Source of the DNA: Tissierella simiarum
Lineage (GTDB): Bacteria > Bacillota > Clostridia > Tissierellales > Tissierellaceae
Direction of reading: 5' to 3'
Length of the DNA: 34,054 bases
Assembly (NCBI RefSeq): GCF_018917865.1
Contig: NZ_JAHLPM010000026.1
Span: 1-34,054 of the forward strand
Below are positions 17,279 through 25,300 of the stretch, one piece after another (position 1 is the stretch's first letter; each line of letters opens with the position of its first letter). The position numbers and the translations under genes were made by a program. A model generated the notes under the pieces. The model was not told where the DNA came from. It searched no databases and saw nothing but the letters and a program-made list of their open reading frames with translations.

Positions 17279-19048
17279 ATGAAAGCAGTACTTACAGGGA
17301 ATCAGGCTATTGCTAGAGGATTTTATGAAGCTGGAGGCAGAATAGCTGCTAGTTATCCTGGTTCGCCTACAGTAGAAATAATGGAGAGTATGAAGGAATA
17401 TGAAGAAGTATATGGAGAGTTTTCAACCAATGAAAAGGTGGCTTTGGAAGTAGCAATAGGTGGTTCTTTTTATGGAGCAAGAAGTATGGCTTCTATGAAA
17501 CATGTAGGAGTAAATATAGCTGCTGATCCTTTAATGACCTTTACCCAAACCTATATCAATGGCGGATTTATATTGGTAACTGGAGATGACCCAGGAATGG
17601 CAAGTTCTCAAAATGAACAGGACAATCGAATCTTTGGAAAATTTGCCAACATGGCAGTTCTTTATCCAGGAAATAGTCAAGAATCTAAGGACTTTATGAA
17701 GGAAGGACTTAATTTAAGTGAAAAATATCATATGCCAGTAATGGTGGATATAACTAGTAGGGTGTGCCATAGTAGGGGAATAGTAGAGTTAGAAAATAGA
17801 GAAGATAAAATACCTTTAGGATTTAAAATAGATCAAGAAAAATACACTATGCTTCCCCCAAACACTTTTAAAGCTCAATATTTTATGAAAGAAAGGCTAG
17901 AAAAATTAGAAGAATATGCTTATGATTCTCCTATAAATCTTCTTGAAGAAAAGGAAGGAGCTGATATATTAATAGTTACTTCAGGACTGATGTATTATAA
18001 TTTAAAAGAATTGAATTTGCCAATTTCCATATATAAGCTAGGAATGGTATATCCAATTTCAACAAAAAAGATAGAAGAATTGAGCAAAAGATATAAAAGG
18101 ATAATAGTACTAGAAGAAATGATGCCCTTTATAGAAAACGAACTAATATTAAAGGGAATATCTTGTGAAGGTAAGAAATATTTTTCTTTTACAGGAGAAC
18201 TACACATAGAAGATATAGAAAAGGGTTTAATAAATGCTGGAGTTATAAAAGGAGAACCTAATTCCATAGAAAAGCCAAAAATAGTTTCTAGGCCTCCAAT
18301 GTTTTGTTCTGGATGTCCTCATAGACCAGTATTTGATGTACTTAAAAAGATGAAGGTAAAAGTGGTAGGAGATATAGGTTGCTATTCTATGTCAGTGCTT
18401 CCAGCTTTTGAGGCTTCACATATAATGATTAGTATGGGCGCTTGTGTTGGAATAACTAAGGGCATGAATAAGGCTATGAGAAGGAATAATGACGAGGATC
18501 CAATAGTTGCAGTAATAGGAGACGGTACTTTCTTCCACTCAGGAATGCCAGGGTTTGCAAACTTACTTCACCAAATGGATGAAGACGATAACATGACTTT
18601 TATTGTGTTAGACAATAGAACTACAGCTATGACAGGAGGTCAGCATAATGCTAGTTCTGGAAGATATAACGAGAAAGAAGATATGCATATTTCCATAAAA
18701 GATTTATTAAATACAATGGGAATAGAAAATGTAGTAGAAGTAGATCAATTTAATTACAAGAAGTTAAAGGAAACCATTCAAGGAGAAACTAAAAAGAAAG
18801 GTATTTCTGTAATTATAACTACTAGACCTTGTGCTTTAAGATATAAAATTAAAGAACCCTATTATTATGTAGATCCAAATATATGTATAGGCTGTAGATC
18901 TTGCGTAAAAACTAATTGTCCTCCTATTAGAATGAAAAAATACGAACAGCACGAAAAATTAAAATCTTCAATTGATCCAGATAGTTGTGTTGGGTGCAGT
19001 GTTTGTTCACAAGTGTGTCCTGTTGGGGCAATAAAAAGGTCAGAATAG
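17279..19048 (+). CDS. iorA: Indolepyruvate:ferredoxin oxidoreductase, alpha subunit
   Basis: Catalytic subunit of the thiamine diphosphate enzyme that oxidises aryl 2-oxoacids (from Trp, Phe, Tyr transamination) to acyl-CoA, CO2 and reduced ferredoxin. In 589 aa: an N-terminal pyrimidine-binding domain (GNQAIARGFYEAG and SYPGSPTVEIME at the start, later TGDDPGMASSQNEQDNR), then a thiamine-binding domain with GDIGCYSMSVLPAFE and IGDGTFFHSGMPGF. The C-terminus carries two [4Fe-4S] ferredoxin motifs (C536, C539, C542, C547 and C570, C573, C576, C580). Order and length are those of the family. iorB follows after 11 bases. The ribosome binding site AAGGAGGG is strong. Typical of anaerobes that ferment amino acids, where it supplies reduced ferredoxin; an acyl-CoA formed this way can also yield ATP. 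Confidence 0.96.
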   Translation: MKAVLTGNQAIARGFYEAGGRIAASYPGSPTVEIMESMKEYEEVYGEFSTNEKVALEVAIGGSFYGARSMASMKHVGVNIAADPLMTFTQTYINGGFILVTGDDPGMASSQNEQDNRIFGKFANMAVLYPGNSQESKDFMKEGLNLSEKYHMPVMVDITSRVCHSRGIVELENREDKIPLGFKIDQEKYTMLPPNTFKAQYFMKERLEKLEEYAYDSPINLLEEKEGADILIVTSGLMYYNLKELNLPISIYKLGMVYPISTKKIEELSKRYKRIIVLEEMMPFIENELILKGISCEGKKYFSFTGELHIEDIEKGLINAGVIKGEPNSIEKPKIVSRPPMFCSGCPHRPVFDVLKKMKVKVVGDIGCYSMSVLPAFEASHIMISMGACVGITKGMNKAMRRNNDEDPIVAVIGDGTFFHSGMPGFANLLHQMDEDDNMTFIVLDNRTTAMTGGQHNASSGRYNEKEDMHISIKDLLNTMGIENVVEVDQFNYKKLKETIQGETKKKGISVIITTRPCALRYKIKEPYYYVDPNICIGCRSCVKTNCPPIRMKKYEQHEKLKSSIDPDSCVGCSVCSQVCPVGAIKRSE

Positions 19049-19059
19049 GAGGGGAGAAT

Positions 19060-19623
19060 ATGAAAAATATAATTGTTGCAGGAGTTGGTGGTCAAGGACT
19101 AGTATTGGCTACGAAGATAATATCTGAGGCGGCTTTTAAAGAAGGCTTAGATGTAAAGACCAATGATGTAGTAGGTCTTTCCCAAAGAGGAGGAATGGTC
19201 TGGGGTTCAGTTAGAATAGGAGAAAAAGTTTATTCTCCAAATATTCCTTTAGGTGAAGGGGATATTATATTGGGAATGGAACCATTGGAAGCTTATCGTT
19301 GGAGTTATTTAATGAAAGAAGGAGCAATTATAATTTTAAATAAAAAGAAGGTATATCCTACACCTGTATTATTAGAAAAGGAAGAGTATCCTGAAGAAGA
19401 GATAGATAACTTAAAAAATAAATTTAATATAATAGAAATAGATGCACTAGAAGAAGCTAAGACAGCAGGAAATATTAAGGCAGCCAATACCATATTAATA
19501 GGAGTATTGGCACAACATTTAGATATAAAAATGACAACTTGGGAAGAAGTACTGAAAGAAAATGTACCGACAAAGGCAGTAGAAGAAAATATAAAAGCAT
19601 TCTATATGGCTTATAAACATTAA
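19060..19623 (+). CDS. iorB: Indolepyruvate:ferredoxin oxidoreductase, beta subunit
   Basis: Gamma-domain subunit (pyruvate ferredoxin oxidoreductase gamma type), 187 aa, which pairs with IorA and forms part of the CoA/active-site region. The opening IIVAGVGGQGLVLATKI carries the glycine-rich loop of the family; TNDVVGLSQRGGMVWGSVR is also characteristic. Start ATG at 19060 follows AGGAGGGG; an upstream in-frame ATG at 18985 would give an extra stretch made of the iorA ferredoxin region in another frame and is not used. The operon ends at the terminator beginning within the stop codon. Confidence 0.95.
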   Translation: MKNIIVAGVGGQGLVLATKIISEAAFKEGLDVKTNDVVGLSQRGGMVWGSVRIGEKVYSPNIPLGEGDIILGMEPLEAYRWSYLMKEGAIIILNKKKVYPTPVLLEKEEYPEEEIDNLKNKFNIIEIDALEEAKTAGNIKAANTILIGVLAQHLDIKMTTWEEVLKENVPTKAVEENIKAFYMAYKH

Positions 19624-19664
19624 AATAGACTAGGGATAATTTATTTTATCCCTAGTCTATTTTA
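19621..19664 (+). terminator. Terminator after iorAB
   Basis: Perfect 19-bp stem TAAAATAGACTAGGGATAA / TTATCCCTAGTCTATTTTA (19621-19639 and 19646-19664) with a 6-base loop; it begins at the iorB stop codon. The A/T-rich outer part supplies the T tract. Confidence 0.8.
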
Positions 19665-19949
19665 ATGTAATAAAGAATTTTGTTATGGAGAAATGTTAGA
19701 TAAATTTGAAAAACTTTATATTATTGTAATATATGCAACCAAAGGACTATGAATTAGAGGTAAACTTTTACAGAAATTTGTCGTTATATATCATAATAGG
19801 GCAAAATAAAAAAAGCTTCTAAAGAAGCGTTTTAAGGTAGCTTTTTTTGAAACTCATTTACGGAAAGTTCCTACATCGAAAAAAGAAAAAAGTAGAACTT
19901 TCCTATTCGTTATAAAGCAAAGATTATAAATAGAAAAAAGGTGATACAT
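19665..19949 (+). other. Hairpin-rich leader or small-RNA region before the HD-GYP gene
   Basis: 285 bases without a gene. It contains a small hairpin GCTTC-TAAA-GAAGC (19815-19828) followed by GTTTT. The preceding AAAAAAAGCT can alternatively pair with AGCTTTTTTT (19839-19848), giving two exclusive folds. Further on lies a longer stem GGAAAGTTCCTAC / GTAGAACTTTCC (19862-19874 and 19892-19903, one bulged base) with an A-rich loop. A possible promoter, TTGAAA near 19708 and TAATAT near 19729, has a poor 15-base spacer. I recognise no known riboswitch here. Confidence 0.45.
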
Positions 19950-20999
19950 ATGTCTAAAAAGTTGGTTGATGTAAGGGCTTGTAATGAAGGTAGTATTATA
20001 GCTGGGGATGTTTTAGATGATAAGGGGACTTTAATTGTGCCCAAGAACATATTATTATCAAAGCATATTATAGAAAGATTAGAGTATTTTGATATTGACA
20101 CAATACAAATTTATGTAAATGATGGTGTAGAGGAAGAAAATAGCTTATTAGAATATGAAATTCAAGGCTTTGAAGAAAAATATCAAGATAATATTTCTAT
20201 CATTAAACAAACTATAGATAGCTTTTCTAAAGGAGAACAATTAGAGATTGAATCTATCAAAGACATTACACTATCAGTTTTTGAGGAAACCTATAATAAA
20301 AATACTGCTGTAAGATATATAAACAGATTGAAATACCATGATAAATATACTTATCATCATAGTATAAATGTATCCATATATTCATCTTTAATTGCAAAAT
20401 GGATGGGATTAGAGGAAGATATAATTAAAGAGATTGTTATGGCAGCAATCCTTCATGATATAGGAAAAACTCAAATTTCTAATGATATTTTAAATAAGAA
20501 AGACGAACTTACTGAAGATGAGTTTGAAACAATAAAGAAACATACTATATTAGGATATGAGCTGATAAAAGATGATGAAAGAATAGACGATAAAATTAAG
20601 TCGGTTGTCTTATGCCATCATGAAAGAGAGGATGGTAGTGGATATCCTTATGGTATCACTGGCAAGGATATTGGATTGTACTCAAAGATAATAGCAGTAT
20701 CAGATTTTTATGATGCCCTTACTTCAAAAAGAGCTTATAAAGAAAAAGTTACTCCTTTTGAGACTGTTAAGATATTTCACCAAAAAGGTTTAGAAGCGTA
20801 TGATTTAGAAATTGCTTTTACATTTTTTAAAAATATTTTAAATTGTTATATTGGAGAAAAAGTTATAACAAATGAAAAGAAACTTGGAGAAGTAGTATAC
20901 ATACCTCCTCATAATATGTCAAACCCAATAATAAAAGTTAAAGATAAACTAATAGATTTATCAAAGGAAAATAATATTAAAATTATACGAATGGCTTAA
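19950..20999 (+). CDS. HD-GYP domain protein, probable cyclic-di-GMP phosphodiesterase
   Basis: 349 aa. The N-terminal part (about 1-110) has no clear domain and may be regulatory; it opens KKLVDVRACNEGSIIAGDVL, common in stand-alone HD-GYP proteins. The HD-GYP domain (about 115-300) holds the metal-binding signature H169-D170 in LHDIGKTQI, H223-H224 in CHHERED and the GYP motif at 231-233. YHHSINVSIYSSLIAKWMG and AVSDFYDALTSKRAYKEK are also typical. All catalytic metal ligands that I can identify are present, so it should degrade c-di-GMP. ATG at 19950 is preferred over the in-frame GTG at 19941 because that GTG is part of the AAAGGTG ribosome binding site. Monocistronic, between two terminators. 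Confidence 0.92.
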   Translation: MSKKLVDVRACNEGSIIAGDVLDDKGTLIVPKNILLSKHIIERLEYFDIDTIQIYVNDGVEEENSLLEYEIQGFEEKYQDNISIIKQTIDSFSKGEQLEIESIKDITLSVFEETYNKNTAVRYINRLKYHDKYTYHHSINVSIYSSLIAKWMGLEEDIIKEIVMAAILHDIGKTQISNDILNKKDELTEDEFETIKKHTILGYELIKDDERIDDKIKSVVLCHHEREDGSGYPYGITGKDIGLYSKIIAVSDFYDALTSKRAYKEKVTPFETVKIFHQKGLEAYDLEIAFTFFKNILNCYIGEKVITNEKKLGEVVYIPPHNMSNPIIKVKDKLIDLSKENNIKIIRMA

Positions 21000-21035
21000 T
21001 GCGTAAATTATAAAGTTGGTTATCCAGTACATATT

Positions 21036-21082
21036 AAAAGCCATGAAGTATGGTAGTTATTCCATACTCCATGGCTTTTTTG
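21036..21082. terminator. Bidirectional terminator between the HD-GYP and EamA genes
   Basis: 18-bp stem AAAAGCCATGAAGTATGG / CCATACTCCATGGCTTTT (21036-21053 and 21062-21079) with one A-C mismatch and an 8-base loop. TTTTTT follows on the plus strand; As on the other side give Ts for the minus strand. Confidence 0.87.
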
Positions 21083-21090
21083 CTTTGTAT

Positions 21091-22002
21091 CTAAAGTTTT
21101 CTCTTGTCTAGAAAGTTTGTTCCTATTACACCACCAACAATAAGAATAGAACCTATAATATGATAATAAAAAATTTCTTCCTTTAAAAATATAACACCAG
21201 CCAATATAGAAATAACAGTTCCTAGGTTAGAAAACACACTCATTTTAGAAGCTTCAATTTTAGATAAAATGTAGTTTGTAAGTAAAGATGTAACTAAGGA
21301 CGATAATACTCCTAAATAGATTATAGCTATAATAAAGTCCAAATATCTAAGAGGAATAAAAAAATTGCCTATAGTGCCATCTACTAAATGTTTTGTAATA
21401 GATACAATGTTAAATCCTATAAAACTAATGATAATCATTATGTAACTAAGTTCAGTACCAGTGAAATCTTTGGTTAAGGTTCTAGCCATAACACTATAAC
21501 CAGAAAAAGATAAAGCAGATAAAAGAAGAAATATGATTCCTTTTAAGTTACTAAAGTCAATGGATGATCCTTTCATTATGAAAATATATACAACGCCCAA
21601 AACAGATAATATTATAGATAATTTTTGAAATAAATTGGTTTCTTCTTTTAAAAAGTAAGTAGATAAGATTAAAGTAAATATAGGTGCTGAGGCTAATAAT
21701 ATCCCTGCTTCAGAAGAAGATGCGTATTGTAGTCCAAAGGTCTGGAAGCTAAAAAACAATAGTGGATAAAGTAAAGCGAGAGGAAGAATTCTTTTAACCT
21801 TTTCCCTACTATAATCAAACTTAATCCATTTAAATAATACAGGTATTAAAATCGCTATAAAACATGCAGAAAAACGGTAAGCAAGTATATCAATAGGGTC
21901 TGCACTTCTTAATGCTATTTTAGTAAATAGAAAAGAAAGCCCTGTAATCACAGCATATAGTATAGCTGAAAGATAAACTAATTTATTTTTATTATTTTCC
22001 AT
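21091..22002 (-). CDS. EamA/DMT-superfamily transporter
   Basis: 303 aa with ten predicted membrane segments arranged as two EamA repeats (about 1-135 and 145-290), the drug/metabolite transporter fold. Recognisable features are AVITGLSFLFTKIALRSADP at the start of repeat 1, SSSEAGILLASAPIFTLILS at its end, and TNYILSKIEASKMSVFSNLG in repeat 2. Members export amino acids, their analogues or other small metabolites; the substrate is not predictable here. The start is placed at 22002, since GGAGGT lies 5 bases before it and covers the alternative ATG at 22012-22014. It has its own extended -10 promoter. Confidence 0.88.
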   Translation of the reverse strand: MENNKNKLVYLSAILYAVITGLSFLFTKIALRSADPIDILAYRFSACFIAILIPVLFKWIKFDYSREKVKRILPLALLYPLLFFSFQTFGLQYASSSEAGILLASAPIFTLILSTYFLKEETNLFQKLSIILSVLGVVYIFIMKGSSIDFSNLKGIIFLLLSALSFSGYSVMARTLTKDFTGTELSYIMIIISFIGFNIVSITKHLVDGTIGNFFIPLRYLDFIIAIIYLGVLSSLVTSLLTNYILSKIEASKMSVFSNLGTVISILAGVIFLKEEIFYYHIIGSILIVGGVIGTNFLDKRKL

Positions 22003-22038
22003 AAATACCTCCATTTGGTTTATAGTTTATTACGATAT

Positions 22039-22047
22039 ATTATATCA
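22039..22047 (-). promoter_or_regulatory. Extended -10 promoter of the EamA gene
   Basis: Minus strand TGATATAAT, an extended -10 element with perfect TATAAT, about 35 bases before the start codon. No good -35 at standard spacing: TTGTCA lies 21 bases upstream. Confidence 0.55.
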
Positions 22048-22102
22048 TATTAAGATAAGAGTGTATGACAAGAAATATCTCTGTATAGCTTTTTATAAAT
22101 AT

Positions 22103-22132
22103 TTGTGCTAATTAGTTTGCCTTTGGTATAAT
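22103..22132 (+). promoter_or_regulatory. brnQ distal promoter (P1)
   Basis: TTGTGC (22103-22108), 18 bases, TATAAT (22127-22132). It would give a leader of about 130 bases, within which no T-box or known riboswitch elements were seen. Confidence 0.5.
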
Positions 22133-22200
22133 AGGAGAATGTCCCATCATTGGATTAAATGTAGGTAGGAGATAAATAGGATCTTACTGAATAGGGAAAA

Positions 22201-22229
22201 TTGAAAAGTTTTCTAAAAAGTGTTAAAAT
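22201..22229 (+). promoter_or_regulatory. brnQ proximal promoter (P2)
   Basis: TTGAAA (22201-22206), exactly 17 bases, TAAAAT (22224-22229). Start of transcription expected near 22236, about 35 bases before the brnQ start. The spacer is filled by the CodY-like box. Confidence 0.65.
22207..22221. promoter_or_regulatory. CodY-like operator in the brnQ promoter
   Basis: AGTTTTCTAAAAAGT matches the CodY consensus AATTTTCWGAAAATT at 12 of 15 positions. It lies exactly between the -35 and -10 of P2, where binding would block RNA polymerase. CodY is activated by branched-chain amino acids and represses brnQ-type genes in several Firmicutes, so the site makes biological sense. No codY gene is in the window. 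Confidence 0.5.
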
Positions 22230-22270
22230 AAAAATAAGTTAAAATACTTTGAATAGGAGGGAAGCAGAAA

Positions 22271-23554
22271 GTGGTTAGAAAGAAAAATGATGCAATTATA
22301 TTAGGGGCAGCGTTGTTTTCCATGTTTTTTGGAGCAGGGAATCTAATATTTCCTCCATTTTTAGGACTGTTGGCAGGAGATAAGTGGAATTGGTCTATGG
22401 TAGGATTTTTTATAACTGGAATAGGTTTACCTCTCTTAGGAATAATAGCTTCTGCAAAAGCTGGTGGAGATGTAGATAAATTAGGTAGGAAAGTATCCCC
22501 TTTATTTAGTAAGTTTTTAGGGATTACTGTAGTTTTAGCTATAGGACCATTATTAGCAATACCGAGAACAGGAGCAACAGCTTTTGAAATAGGAGTTATA
22601 CCCAATCTTCCTAATGCAAGTCCTATAATATTTTCTATAATATATTTTGGGATTACATTAGCATTGGTAATAAAACCAAATAATGTGATTGATAGACTAG
22701 GAAAAGTACTAACACCAACTTTATTAATTTTATTAGCTTTAATAATAATTAAAGGTATAGCTGATCCTATGGGGTCTCCAATACCTGAAGATTTAGCTAA
22801 ACCTTTTTCTGATGGATTTATTCAAGGTTATCAAACTATGGATGCTTTAGCATCAATATTATTTGGAGGAATCATAACTACTTCATTAATTCAAAATGGA
22901 TATGACGATGAAAAAGAACAAATAGATATGACTAAAAAAGCTGGATTTATAGCAGTTATTGGATTAACCTTTGTTTATGGTGGTTTAGGATATTTAGGAG
23001 CTACTGGAGGGTCGTTGTTTTCAAAAACTATAGCAAAGACAGACTTAGTTATGAATATAGCTAATAATTCTCTGCATAGATATGGAGAAATAGGCTTAGG
23101 ATTAGTTGTGTCTTTAGCCTGCCTAACAACTACTATAGGTCTTGTGGCAACAGTAGGACAATATTTTAGTCAGATTACCAAAGGAAAGCTAAAATATGAG
23201 GTAGTAGTAATAGCAACTACTATATTTAGTGCTATTATGTCTTTTAAAGGAGTAGAATCTATAATAGTTTTTGCAGAACCAATACTTATGTTTATGTATC
23301 CTATAGTAATTGTTATGATTTTACTTACTGTGTTTATAGGAGATAAATCAAATCATAATGTTTATAGATATGCAATATATGCAACAATGATAGTAAGTAT
23401 GTTAGAGTCATTGAATATGCTTGGAATAGGAAAATATATTACAAAATTAGTGAAATATTTGCCTTTAGCTTCATGGGGATTCTCTTGGGTGATACCAGCA
23501 ATACTTGGAGCAATAATTGGTATTTTAATACCTCAGAATAAGGTGGAAGCATAG
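22271..23554 (+). CDS. brnQ: Branched-chain amino acid:cation symporter BrnQ
   Basis: Imports Leu, Ile and Val with Na+ or H+ (LIVCS family), 427 aa, about twelve membrane segments. The N-terminal AALFSMFFGAGNLIFPPFLG is the strongest family signature, followed by ITGIGLPLLGIIA and the YFGITLALVIKPNNVIDRLG region. The length is typical. Start GTG at 22271, with GGAGGG nine bases upstream. Single-gene unit: divergent from the EamA gene and followed by a non-coding gap before the next terminator. Probable repression by CodY when branched-chain amino acids are plentiful is inferred from the promoter box. Confidence 0.94.
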   Translation: MVRKKNDAIILGAALFSMFFGAGNLIFPPFLGLLAGDKWNWSMVGFFITGIGLPLLGIIASAKAGGDVDKLGRKVSPLFSKFLGITVVLAIGPLLAIPRTGATAFEIGVIPNLPNASPIIFSIIYFGITLALVIKPNNVIDRLGKVLTPTLLILLALIIIKGIADPMGSPIPEDLAKPFSDGFIQGYQTMDALASILFGGIITTSLIQNGYDDEKEQIDMTKKAGFIAVIGLTFVYGGLGYLGATGGSLFSKTIAKTDLVMNIANNSLHRYGEIGLGLVVSLACLTTTIGLVATVGQYFSQITKGKLKYEVVVIATTIFSAIMSFKGVESIIVFAEPILMFMYPIVIVMILLTVFIGDKSNHNVYRYAIYATMIVSMLESLNMLGIGKYITKLVKYLPLASWGFSWVIPAILGAIIGILIPQNKVEA

Positions 23555-23695
23555 GGAAACTTTAAAATTTCTTAATATAAAAAACGGATAGAGTAAGAGT
23601 TTTTAGCATTGGTATAGAAAGTGCATGATTCTAATTAGATGAAATATGTATTATTTTCTTAATATTTAATATTATTTACAGTTTAGGTTAATAAT

Positions 23696-23722
23696 AAGAT
23701 TCTCCATTAGGAGAATCTTTTT
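23696..23722 (+). terminator. Terminator downstream of brnQ
   Basis: Perfect 10-bp stem AAGATTCTCC / GGAGAATCTT (23696-23705 and 23710-23719), ATTA loop and T5. It lies 140 bases after the brnQ stop; the bases between (23555-23695) show no gene and no other structure I can support. Confidence 0.85.
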
Positions 23723-23723
23723 G

Positions 23724-23732
23724 TGATATAAT
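23724..23732 (+). promoter_or_regulatory. Extended -10 promoter of the PHP hydrolase gene
   Basis: TGATATAAT immediately after the terminator T tract, 34 bases before the ATG. No matching -35, as is common for TGN extended -10 promoters. Confidence 0.5.
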
Positions 23733-23766
23733 TGTATTAATAGATTATGGAAGGGAGTAAAAAGCA

Positions 23767-24492
23767 ATGGAAATACTAATAGACATGCATAATCATACCA
23801 TAGCAAGTGGACATGCATATAGTACTGTTCAAGAAATAGCTGTAGAAGCTAATAAAAAGGGTTTGAAATTTATAGGAATTACGGATCATGGTCCTAAAAT
23901 GCCTGGAGGACCTCATGTTTATCATATAGCTAATCAAAGAGTTATACCAGAGAAAATTTATGGAGTAGAAATACTAAAAGGTGTAGAAGCCAATATAATG
24001 GATCAAGAAGGGCAATTAGATGTTCCAGAAAGGATATTGAAAAACTTAGATATTGTAATTGCAGGACTTCATGATGGATGTATAGAACCTTGGGATATAG
24101 ATGGTAATACAAAAGCTCTTTTGAATGTAATGGAAAATAATTATGTAGATATAATATCTCATCCAGGAAATCCAATTTTTCCAATTCATAAGGAAAAATT
24201 TGTTCTAAAGGCTAAGGAAACAAAAACATTAATAGAAATAAACAATAGTTCTTTTCGAAGTAGTAGAAAGGGAAGTAAAGATAATTGCTATGAAATAGCT
24301 ATGTTATGTAAAAAACATGGAGTTCCAGTAATCGCAAATAGTGATAGTCATATTTCCTTTGATGTTGGAAGAGTTGATAAAGCGATAGAATTATTAGAAG
24401 AAGTGGGAATGCCGGAAGAGTTAATTATAAATACATGTGTTCATAGATTTACAAACTATTTAAAGGATAAAGGAAAAACAAGGTTTGTTTAA
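23767..24492 (+). CDS. PHP-domain phosphatase/phosphoesterase (YcdX family)
   Basis: Metal-dependent hydrolase, 241 aa, a single PHP domain. Metal ligands in order: H8 and H10 (DMHNHT), H16 (SGHAYS), D40-H41 (GITDHG), E in KGVEANI, H in VIAGLHDG, H in IISHPGNPIFP, and D-x-H in ANSDSHISFDVGR. The SGHAYST and MPGGPH pieces are characteristic of the YcdX group, trinuclear-zinc phosphatases whose natural substrate is poorly defined. All ligands appear present, so an active enzyme is expected. Single gene with its own extended -10 promoter and a ribosome binding site GAAGGGAG. No link to the neighbours is evident. Confidence 0.9.
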   Translation: MEILIDMHNHTIASGHAYSTVQEIAVEANKKGLKFIGITDHGPKMPGGPHVYHIANQRVIPEKIYGVEILKGVEANIMDQEGQLDVPERILKNLDIVIAGLHDGCIEPWDIDGNTKALLNVMENNYVDIISHPGNPIFPIHKEKFVLKAKETKTLIEINNSSFRSSRKGSKDNCYEIAMLCKKHGVPVIANSDSHISFDVGRVDKAIELLEEVGMPEELIINTCVHRFTNYLKDKGKTRFV

Positions 24493-24534
24493 AATCTACA
24501 ACCATGGAAAAATAAAGCAAGTTAATTAAACTAT

Positions 24535-24562
24535 TTGACAATGAAAAAATATATGATAGAAT
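24535..24562 (+). promoter_or_regulatory. Promoter of glpP
   Basis: Consensus TTGACA (24535-24540), 16 bases, TAGAAT (24557-24562) preceded by TGA, i.e. also an extended -10. About 30 bases before the glpP start. Confidence 0.75.
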
Positions 24563-24598
24563 TTAAATAAGAACAAGTATTCACATTAGGTGATAAAT

Positions 24599-25159
24599 TT
24601 GAAGAATGAATTTAATGATTTTACAATTATTCCTTCAATTAGACAGCTAAAAGATTTAGATGACTTTTTACAGACATCATTGCCAATAGTTTTACTTTCT
24701 GAAGTTCACATTGGAAATTTAGGTGTTCTTGCTAAGAAGTGTAAGAAACATAATAAAAAGGTTTTTGTTAATGTAGATTTGATTGGAGGATTTTCCTCAG
24801 ATAAAATGGGTATAAAGCTTTTAAAAACTTTATATAATGTTGATGGGGTTATGAGTTCAAATATTATGGTTTTAAGTATGTGTAAATCAGTCGGTCTTTT
24901 TACTATTCAGAGATTTTTTCTTATGGATTCAAGGGCTTTTGATTCAAGCTTAAAATCATTGAAAAGTTCTCAAGCCGATGCCATTGAGCTATTACCATCT
25001 CCATTGGCACCAAAGTTTTTAGATAGAATAATGGAGAATAAGAAATTACCAATTTTAGCTGGTGGCTTTGTTGAAGATTTAGATAGTGTTGAGATGTTCA
25101 AAAAACTAGGATTTTCTGGTGTTACAACTAGTTGTAAGGAAGTCTGGTTAAAACAATAA
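24599..25159 (+). CDS. glpP: Glycerol-3-phosphate-responsive antiterminator GlpP
   Basis: 187 aa, a complete GlpP-family TIM-barrel-like regulator. IPSIRQLKDLDDFLQTS at the start, then VLLSEVHIGNL, KVFVNVDLIGGFSSDK, DGVMSSNIMVLSMCKS, IQRFFLMDSRAFDSSLKSL, AIELLPSPLAPKFLDRI and PILAGGFVEDLDSVEMFKKL are all family motifs. In Bacillus, GlpP with glycerol 3-phosphate binds the leader RNA of glpD and glpFK and prevents termination. Here no glp gene is adjacent. Instead a long terminator hairpin and a polyol operon follow. I choose TTG at 24599, six bases after AGGTG; GTG at 24590 has no ribosome binding site. GlpP may control the next operon or act elsewhere in the genome. Confidence 0.93.
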   Translation: MKNEFNDFTIIPSIRQLKDLDDFLQTSLPIVLLSEVHIGNLGVLAKKCKKHNKKVFVNVDLIGGFSSDKMGIKLLKTLYNVDGVMSSNIMVLSMCKSVGLFTIQRFFLMDSRAFDSSLKSLKSSQADAIELLPSPLAPKFLDRIMENKKLPILAGGFVEDLDSVEMFKKLGFSGVTTSCKEVWLKQ

Positions 25160-25185
25160 AATATAAGCAGTAGGAAAGTGAAATG

Positions 25186-25236
25186 AAACCTACTTAAAAG
25201 AGATCTATATAGACCTCTTTTAAGTAGGTTTTTTTG
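25186..25236 (+). terminator. Long terminator hairpin between glpP and the polyol operon
   Basis: Perfect 17-bp stem, AAACCTACTTAAAAGAG / CTCTTTTAAGTAGGTTT (25186-25202 and 25215-25231), continued above one mismatch by the self-complementary TCTATATAGA, and followed by T5 (the run is T8 in all). It ends glpP transcription or, if transcription continues, serves as a controllable terminator in the leader of the gatC-like gene at 25301. Confidence 0.9.
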
Positions 25237-25300
25237 ATTTTGTAGTAAGGAGGTGAAAACGTTACTTTTACTAATCTAAAAATATAAAGGAGGATATTTT

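Noticed and set aside
19795-19848. c-di-GMP-I (GEMM) riboswitch suggested by AGGGCAAA followed by AGGTAGC before the HD-GYP gene
   Set aside because: The conserved GACGCAAAGC core and the second helix are missing and the distance between the two matches is too short; the resemblance is probably chance.
22133-22270. T-box or leader-peptide control of brnQ (nine-codon frame at ATG 22139)
   Set aside because: No T-box specifier or AGGGTGGNACCGCG sequence; the short frame's ribosome binding site touches its ATG and it has no run of branched-chain codons.
25248-25281. Leader peptide before the EIIC gene (GTG 25253, eight codons)
   Set aside because: The GTG is part of the AAGGAGGTG sequence itself with no spacing, so initiation there is unlikely.
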